From the NCBI GenBank assembly GCA_029777225.1, contig JAKOSR010000120.1, positions 1-10,528 of the forward strand: a DNA stretch of 10,528 nt, written 5' to 3'. A program made the translations under genes and the position numbers. A model generated the notes under the pieces. The model did not search any database and had not been told where the DNA came from. It worked only from the letters and a program-made list of their open reading frames with translations. Source of the stretch: Chloroflexota bacterium. Lineage in GTDB: Bacteria > Chloroflexota > Anaerolineae > Anaerolineales > Anaerolineaceae. Positions 6,512-10,528 of the stretch are shown piece by piece (position 1 is the first letter of the stretch; every line of letters begins with the position of its first letter).

Positions 6512-7257
6512 AACTCGTTATCAACGAAAAATACATCAAGAAGTACAAAACCATCGGCAACTACGCCACCATTTCAAGCTTGTTAATCCTTGCGTTGGGC
6601 CTGGTTTTTGCCTTCAGCAAGGATATGACCCGCATTCTCTATTCCTATGTCGCCCTGGTTGTCGGTTTTGTGCTCACCCAGGTTGGCATGTACTTTGTCA
6701 ACCGTTTCGGCCGCAATCCCCGTTATGACGAAGTGCTGACAACAGCCTTCGAGAAACTCCGCCACGATTACACCTTCTATGTCTTCTCCGCCCCGGTGCC
6801 GTTATTGCTATCTGGACCTTGTGGTCTCTGGATAGTGACTCCTATCACCGCGACCGGCACCATTTCCTACGAAGATGGCAAGTGGAAACAGCGTGGCAGC
6901 AACGCTCTATTGCGCTTCATGGGCCAGGAAGGCATAGGCAACCCGGATAAGGACTTGCAGGAGAAGGAAGATAACCTGCGGAAATACCTGTCTACCCACG
7001 GCATTCCAGCAGACCAACAGCCGCCTGTCAAGCAGGTGATGGTGGTGATGCTAAAGAAAACCCAGGTTGGTGAAGTCTCCAAAGCCGCGGTTCCGATTGT
7101 TGAACTTGAAGAAGTCAAGCGCTTCATCCGCCGTGTTGACCGCGAGGAATGCGCTACCCCCCTCTCCCCTGATGCGCAGGCCAGGATTAATACGGTCTTG
7201 CAGACTGGCCAATCCGCGCCCCAGACGCTTGAAGGTTACGAAGCCGATAAATCCTAG
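6508..7257 (+). CDS. Two-helix membrane protein with degenerate NERD-like domain
   Basis: This 249-residue protein has no firmly assigned function. Two hydrophobic segments (about 18-36 and 43-64) form a hairpin near a basic N-terminus (KYIKKYK), leaving residues from about 66 on one side of the membrane, probably cytoplasmic. Residues about 76-205 resemble the NERD (nuclease-related) fold: a short helix, SAPVPLLLSGPCGLWIVTP (94-112), GTISYEDGKWKQRG (117-130), then NPDKDLQEKEDNLRKYL (145-161), and PVKQVMVVML followed by PIVELEEVKRFIRR. The acidic residues and the E-x-K expected of a NERD nuclease are not apparent (TPITATG at 111-117), so it is probably not catalytic. A low-complexity polar tail follows. 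The start is fixed by AGGAAGG (6492-6498) and by the ATGA overlap with plsX. Coupling to plsX suggests a membrane- or lipid-related role, but that is inference. Confidence 0.75.
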   Translation: MKLVINEKYIKKYKTIGNYATISSLLILALGLVFAFSKDMTRILYSYVALVVGFVLTQVGMYFVNRFGRNPRYDEVLTTAFEKLRHDYTFYVFSAPVPLLLSGPCGLWIVTPITATGTISYEDGKWKQRGSNALLRFMGQEGIGNPDKDLQEKEDNLRKYLSTHGIPADQQPPVKQVMVVMLKKTQVGEVSKAAVPIVELEEVKRFIRRVDREECATPLSPDAQARINTVLQTGQSAPQTLEGYEADKS

Positions 7258-7299
7258 AGAAACCCGGCTTTACCCCAGCAGGTCAATGGGAAACATACA

Positions 7300-7331
7300 A
7301 AAAAGAACTCCTGGTTTCAGGAGTTCTTTTT
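7300..7331. terminator. Bidirectional terminator between the plsX unit and scpB-rluB
   Basis: AAAAAGAACTCCTG (7300-7313) pairs perfectly with CAGGAGTTCTTTTT (7318-7331), a 14-bp stem with a 4-base loop and A/T flanks that give a T run in both directions. On the minus strand the rluB stop codon (7317-7319) lies within the hairpin, so the last rluB codons are part of the terminator. Confidence 0.9.
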
Positions 7332-8054
7332 CGGTGGTTTCGTGTACGTCTTGAGCGCGTCAACTTCTTTTGGGGTCAGGTAGCGCCATTCCCCTGACCG
7401 CAGGTTCCCCAGCTTCAGTGTCCCAATTCGAACGCGTTTAATCTGTCCAACCGGAAGCCCTATCCGGGCACCGACCTTGCGGATTTGACGCTTTTTACCT
7501 TCCCGCATCGTAATTCTCAGCCAGCTTCCATTGTTGACGTTGTTGATGACCTCAACCTTGGCGGGCAGCGTCCGGTAGCCATCCTCCATCACTACACCGC
7601 GGCTCCAAATCGCGAGTTGTTCTTCGTCTGGTTCGCGAATGACGAACACTTCATATTCCTTTTCATGCTCATAGCGCGGATGGGTCAGGCGGTTTGCCAG
7701 CTCGCCGTCATTGGTCATTAGAATTAAGCCTTCGCTCTCCAAGTCCAGCCTGCCGACCGCGAACAAGGGTTCGTCCAGGCCAACCAGGTCATTGACCGTG
7801 GGGCGCGGATGTGTTTCATCCACATCAGAAAGGTAACCCTTGGGTTTGTTCAGCGCGATGTAGATGCGTTTGGTTGAAACGCGGATAAGCTTTCCATCCA
7901 GAACAATGCTATCCTTTTGAGGGTCGGCCTTATCCCCCAAGCCAATCACACGCCCGTTAACCTTCACCCGGCCGTCATTGATCAGCGTCTCGCAGAAACG
8001 GCGCGAGCCAATCCCCGCTGCCGCCAGTAGTTTTTGTACACGTTCTTCAGCCAT
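7317..8054 (-). CDS. rluB: RsuA/RluB-family 23S rRNA pseudouridine synthase
   Basis: This enzyme isomerises uridine in large-subunit rRNA (position 2605 region by E. coli numbering for RluB). The N-terminal S4 RNA-binding domain (about 1-60: VQKLLAAAGIGSRRFCETLI ... VKVNGR) is followed by the catalytic domain. The signature AVGRLDLESEGLILMTNDG (99-117) carries the catalytic Asp104. RLTHPRYEHEKEYEV and the C-terminal EGKKRQIRKVGARIGLPV block are also typical. The 245-residue length is normal for the compact form without a long tail. Its ATG shares one base with the scpB stop (TAATG), so the two are one translationally coupled operon, a very common pairing in bacteria. Substrate choice between RluB-, RsuA- and RluE/F-like targets rests on length and the scpB neighbourhood, so the family is certain and the exact site is not. 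Confidence 0.93.
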   Translation of the reverse strand: MAEERVQKLLAAAGIGSRRFCETLINDGRVKVNGRVIGLGDKADPQKDSIVLDGKLIRVSTKRIYIALNKPKGYLSDVDETHPRPTVNDLVGLDEPLFAVGRLDLESEGLILMTNDGELANRLTHPRYEHEKEYEVFVIREPDEEQLAIWSRGVVMEDGYRTLPAKVEVINNVNNGSWLRITMREGKKRQIRKVGARIGLPVGQIKRVRIGTLKLGNLRSGEWRYLTPKEVDALKTYTKPPKKNS

Positions 8055-8641
8055 TAGTCTTTCAATATCCTTTGTTCATTCTCAGCTGTGGTTGGTTTTG
8101 AGCCGGCCAGCAGGCTCAGGTCAATTTGGGGCAGCTGTTCCAGCGACTCCAACCCAAAATGCTGCAAAAAGTCGGGTGTCACGCCATACATGATGGGACG
8201 GCCAGGCGCGTCCGACCTGCCCAACTCCTCGATGAGCCCCTTTGCCAGCAGACTTTTCACTACCCCGTCGCTGTTGACACCCCGGATGGAGTCTATTTCC
8301 GGGCGTGTGGCTGGCTCTTTGTAGGCGATGATAGCCAGCGCCTCGAGCGCGGCCTGCGTCAGGCGCGAGATGACTTCCAACCCCAGGAAATCCTCCACGG
8401 CTTTCGCGTATTCGGCACCGGTAACCAGCTGGTACTGTCCCTTCACCTTTTGAAGCCGTATGCCATGTGCCTCGCCATAATGCCTTGAAAGGTCGTCTAA
8501 AAGCGTTTCAGTCTCTGCTTTGGAGATGCGCAGGCTTGCGGCGAGCTGTTCAACTGAAGCCAGCCCAGGCGCCGCGAACAGCAATGCTTCCAAAGTCTTC
8601 ATCAATTCGGGGTCAGAGGTTTTCGGGGCTAAATATGGCAT
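8054..8641 (-). CDS. scpB: Segregation and condensation protein B
   Basis: ScpB is the kleisin-associated winged-helix protein that, with ScpA, binds SMC to form the bacterial condensin that organises and separates chromosomes. At 195 residues it has normal length. MKTLEALLFAAPGLASVEQLA (14-34) opens the first winged-helix domain. The signature RLTQAALEALAIIAYKEPATRPEIDSIRGVNSDGVVKSLLAKGLIEELGR lies in the second, together with PGRPIMYGVTPDFLQHFGL. The ATG at 8641 is the first in frame; Met14 is a possible later start and neither has a strong ribosome binding site. It is followed directly by rluB. scpA, usually immediately upstream, is absent; the upstream neighbour is a divergent sugar-nucleotide gene, so scpA must lie elsewhere. 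Confidence 0.95.
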   Translation of the reverse strand: MPYLAPKTSDPELMKTLEALLFAAPGLASVEQLAASLRISKAETETLLDDLSRHYGEAHGIRLQKVKGQYQLVTGAEYAKAVEDFLGLEVISRLTQAALEALAIIAYKEPATRPEIDSIRGVNSDGVVKSLLAKGLIEELGRSDAPGRPIMYGVTPDFLQHFGLESLEQLPQIDLSLLAGSKPTTAENEQRILKD

Positions 8642-8649
8642 GCTATAAT
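8641..8649 (+). promoter_or_regulatory. Extended -10 promoter for the UDP-glucuronate decarboxylase gene
   Basis: TGCTATAAT is a full TGn-TATAAT extended -10. No clear -35 is present (TTTCGG at 8621-8626 at 17 bp), as is common for extended -10 promoters. Transcription would start near 8656 and leave a leader of about 60 bases. The TG overlaps the scpB start codon. Confidence 0.5.
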
Positions 8650-8672
8650 TCGTTCCGTTTCAGGGTTCGCTG

Positions 8673-8699
8673 ATTATACCTTAGAACCCCAACTTACAA
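8673..8699 (-). promoter_or_regulatory. Candidate promoter of scpB-rluB
   Basis: On the minus strand TATAAT (8678-8673) is preceded by TTGTAA (8699-8694) at a short 15-bp spacing. Initiation near 8666 would leave a leader of about 25 bases before the scpB ATG. The -10 is perfect and the -35 is partial. Confidence 0.45.
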
Positions 8700-8717
8700 C
8701 GGGCAGAGGATGATGAG

Positions 8718-9671
8718 ATGCGGATACTTCTAAGTGGCGCGGCAGGCTTTTTGGGTTCTCATTTGACCGACAGGCTGACAGCTGATGGGCATACAGTCAT
8801 CGGTCTGGACAATTTCATTACCGGCGATCCAGCCAATCTTGACCAACACAAGGACGATCCGGCCTTCACGCTGATGCGCCAGGATGTTTCCCTCTACATC
8901 GACGTGCTTGAACCCTTGGACTACGTGATGCATTTTGCCTCCCCCGCCAGTCCAAACCCGGCCTCTCCCCTCGGTTATCCCAACCTGCCCATCCAAACGC
9001 TCAAGGCTGGAGCACTGGGCACCCTCAATATGCTGGGCCTCGCCAAAGCCCATAAAGCCAAGTTCTTGTTAGCCTCCACCAGTGAGGTTTATGGAGACCC
9101 ACTGGTGCACCCGCAGCCGGAAAATTATTGGGGCAACTGCGACCCTGTGGGGCCCCGCTCTGTTTATGATGAAGCCAAGCGCTTTGCTGAGGCGCTTACC
9201 ATGGCCTATCACAATTTCCATGGTGTGGATACGCGCATTGTGCGTATTTTTAACACCTTCGGCCCCAGGATGCGCTTGGATGACGGCCGCGTGGTGCCCA
9301 ATTTTATCCAGCAAGCTTTGCGTGGTGAGCCGCTCACCATCTATGGCGACGGCCTCCAAACACGCAGTTTTTGTTATGTCAGTGACCTTGTTGAGGGAAT
9401 TTGCCGGCTGATGCAGTCCGACTTCCATGAACCGGTGAACATCGGTAATCCCAATGAGACTTCCATCCGGGAATTCGCGGTGTTGATTAATGAGCTTTGC
9501 GGAAATCCCGCCGGCCTGCTCAACCGGGCCGCGGAAGGGCTTGGCAATGACCCTCAACGCCGTCAGCCCGACATCACCCGCGCGCGCGAGGTTCTGGGTT
9601 GGGAACCACAGGTCTGCATAAAAGACGGCCTGCTCCGGACGATTGAGTACATGCGCAAGGCCATCGCCTGA
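8718..9671 (+). CDS. uxs: UDP-glucuronate decarboxylase (UDP-xylose synthase)
   Basis: This is an NAD-dependent extended short-chain dehydrogenase that oxidises and decarboxylates UDP-glucuronate to UDP-xylose in the cytoplasm, feeding surface polysaccharide or glycan synthesis. The Rossmann motif GAAGFLGSH is at 7-15. The catalytic region has ASTSEVYGDPLVHPQPENYWGN (119-140) and VYDEAKR (149-155), with Tyr150, Lys154 and Glu123. QTRSFCYVSDLVEG (214-227) follows. The SEVYGDP..HPQ.E.Y.GN block and the C-terminal RRQPDITRAREVLGWEP stretch point to the decarboxylase rather than to dTDP-glucose dehydratase or UDP-glucose epimerase. The 317-residue length matches soluble bacterial enzymes, and no membrane segment is seen. 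The ATG at 8718 follows AGAGGA (8705-8710). No other sugar-nucleotide or glycosyltransferase genes are nearby, so the end use of the sugar is unknown. Confidence 0.88.
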   Translation: MRILLSGAAGFLGSHLTDRLTADGHTVIGLDNFITGDPANLDQHKDDPAFTLMRQDVSLYIDVLEPLDYVMHFASPASPNPASPLGYPNLPIQTLKAGALGTLNMLGLAKAHKAKFLLASTSEVYGDPLVHPQPENYWGNCDPVGPRSVYDEAKRFAEALTMAYHNFHGVDTRIVRIFNTFGPRMRLDDGRVVPNFIQQALRGEPLTIYGDGLQTRSFCYVSDLVEGICRLMQSDFHEPVNIGNPNETSIREFAVLINELCGNPAGLLNRAAEGLGNDPQRRQPDITRAREVLGWEPQVCIKDGLLRTIEYMRKAIA

Positions 9672-9744
9672 GCCTTCGCGCGTGCCATAGAGAGAATCCT
9701 GTTGTTTAATATTTTCTTATTGACTACTTGGAGTGTGGCTTAGC

Positions 9745-10326
9745 ATGGGCACGTTACGCGTGATTGGTGGGACTGCCCGGGGAATCCGGTTAAAACCGGT
9801 TCCTGGGGATACCACGCGCCCCATCACCGACATCGTCAAAGAAGCTTTGTTTAACATCCTTGGTGATGAAGTGGTCGACGCCCGGGTGCTTGATTTGTTT
9901 GCTGGCACCGGCGCGGTGGCAATTGAGGCCCTCAGCCGGGGTGCCGAAAGCGCCTTCCTGTTGGATAAAAGCGCCCAGGCTGTTAGGGTGATTCATGAGA
10001 ATCTCGCTGCCGCCCGCCTCTCCGAACGGGCACATGTCCGCCGGGGGGATGCGTTTGCCTACCTCGCCACCGCGCCTGAAAGGACCTACGACCTGGTTTA
10101 TGTTGCCCCGCCCCAATACAAGGAAATGTGGCAAAAAGCCATGGATTTACTTGACCAACAGCCGGCCCGCCTGAGTGATGCAGGCCAGGTGATTGTTCAA
10201 ATCAATCCGTTGGAGTGGGTGGATAGGAACTACGCAAACCTGGTTGAATTTGACCGCCGTAAGTATGGCGACACGCTGCTTATCTTTTTTGAAAAACGTC
10301 AGCGCGAGAACGATATGCAGAGCTGA
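9745..10326 (+). CDS. rsmD: RsmD-family 16S rRNA (guanine966-N2)-methyltransferase
   Basis: RsmD methylates G966 of 16S rRNA in the 30S head using S-adenosylmethionine. From ATG 9745 the protein has 193 residues, the normal length. The N-terminal signature RVIGGTARGIRL (5-16) and TRPITDIVKEALFNIL (24-39) are specific to the family. SAM motif I is VLDLFAGTGAVAIEALSRGA (48-67), with the acidic motif II at FLLDKS (71-76). Motif IV, normally D/N-P-P-Y/F, reads VAPPQYKEMW (120-129): the acidic residue is Ala121 and a Gln is inserted, so activity may be altered or the motif variant. An upstream GTG at 9733 is possible, but GGAG (9730-9733) then ATG 9745 gives the standard N-terminus. The 3' end overlaps the convergent NUDIX gene by 28 bp. 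coaD, a frequent neighbour of rsmD, is not seen. Confidence 0.88.
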   Translation: MGTLRVIGGTARGIRLKPVPGDTTRPITDIVKEALFNILGDEVVDARVLDLFAGTGAVAIEALSRGAESAFLLDKSAQAVRVIHENLAAARLSERAHVRRGDAFAYLATAPERTYDLVYVAPPQYKEMWQKAMDLLDQQPARLSDAGQVIVQINPLEWVDRNYANLVEFDRRKYGDTLLIFFEKRQRENDMQS

Positions 10327-10528
10327 TTATCCTCGTCGTAGGTATACAGCCCCCAGAAGGGCTTTTCTGCCTCCCCTCCTCCCATAACCATCGGTAATAT
10401 CGTGTAAAGGTCCTCCACAAGTGGCAGTTCGAGTGCCTCTTCCAGCTCAAACCACGCCAGCGCACCCTCCTCTGAGGCCTTTAATTCTCCACTCAAATCC
10501 GTAGCCTTAAAAACAAAAAACGCTATTC
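10299..10528 (-). CDS. NUDIX hydrolase, C-terminal part only
   Basis: This frame is open from the right edge of the window to a TGA at 10299-10301 and gives 75 complete codons. The sequence begins IAFFVFKATDLSGELKASEEG and continues LAWFELEEALELPLVEDL, ILPMVM and FWGLYTYDED. A beta strand (FFVFKA), then EEG..WF with an acidic helix and a [DE]-rich proline motif, is the usual region after the Nudix box in 8-oxo-dGTP-diphosphatase-like NUDIX proteins. The Nudix box itself (GX5EX7REUXEEXGU) would lie beyond the window, so substrate and activity cannot be judged. A TTG at 10494-10496 is not a start but part of the running frame. The tail overlaps the rsmD tail by 28 bp. Confidence 0.72.
   Translation of the reverse strand, partial: IAFFVFKATDLSGELKASEEGALAWFELEEALELPLVEDLYTILPMVMGGGEAEKPFWGLYTYDEDNQLCISFSR

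Noticed and set aside
9672..9744. Terminator between the decarboxylase gene and rsmD
   Set aside because: The 73-base gap has A/T-rich sequence but no stem-loop before a T run, so read-through into rsmD is possible.
1..10528. Mobile elements, CRISPR array, phage or defence genes, riboswitch
   Set aside because: No transposase, integrase, direct-repeat array, defence-domain protein or conserved riboswitch fold was seen; a glycine riboswitch, if any, would be upstream of the gcv operon and outside the window.

Overview
The window is an ordinary-looking stretch of bacterial chromosome: moderately GC-rich, densely coded, with no sign of phage, transposon, CRISPR or plasmid genes. The split P-protein of glycine decarboxylase (separate gcvPA and gcvPB) rules out an E. 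coli-like layout. That split, a secreted LysM plus M23 peptidase, a NERD-like membrane protein joined to plsX, and the general protein style fit an uncultured Chloroflexota (Anaerolineae-like) bacterium. This assignment is inference; no rRNA or other decisive marker is present.

Layout. Positions 1-3020 (+) carry the 3' end of a glycine cleavage operon: gcvH (partial, beginning at the lipoyl-lysine codon), gcvPA and gcvPB, closed by a strong intrinsic terminator. Next is xth (exonuclease III, -), divergent from a secreted LysM/M23 cell-wall peptidase gene (+). A bidirectional terminator lies between the peptidase gene and a convergent tRNA-Leu(GAG) (-). The tRNA is driven by a perfect-consensus promoter (TTGACA, 16 bp, TATAAT), which shares an intergenic region with the divergent plsX. 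plsX (phospholipid synthesis) overlaps by 4 bp a gene for a two-helix membrane protein with a degenerate NERD-like domain. A second bidirectional terminator separates this pair from a convergent scpB-rluB operon (-: chromosome segregation and 23S rRNA pseudouridylation). To the right of scpB run a UDP-glucuronate decarboxylase gene (+), rsmD (+, 16S rRNA methyltransferase) and the 3' end of a NUDIX hydrolase gene (-) that overlaps rsmD tail to tail.

How the genes relate. Apart from three small transcription units (gcvH-gcvPA-gcvPB, plsX plus the membrane protein, scpB-rluB) the genes are single housekeeping units: one-carbon metabolism, DNA repair, wall remodelling, lipid synthesis, translation and nucleotide-sugar supply. 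All intergenic gaps are under about 120 bases except where the tRNA sits, so no gene-free stretch reaches 300 bases.

I did not find a convincing new biological system. The most useful second-look items are the plsX-coupled NERD-like membrane protein, the unusual APPQY motif in RsmD, the plsX/tRNA intergenic region (start-site revision, perfect promoter, inverted repeat), and the apparently face-to-face promoters between scpB and the decarboxylase gene.
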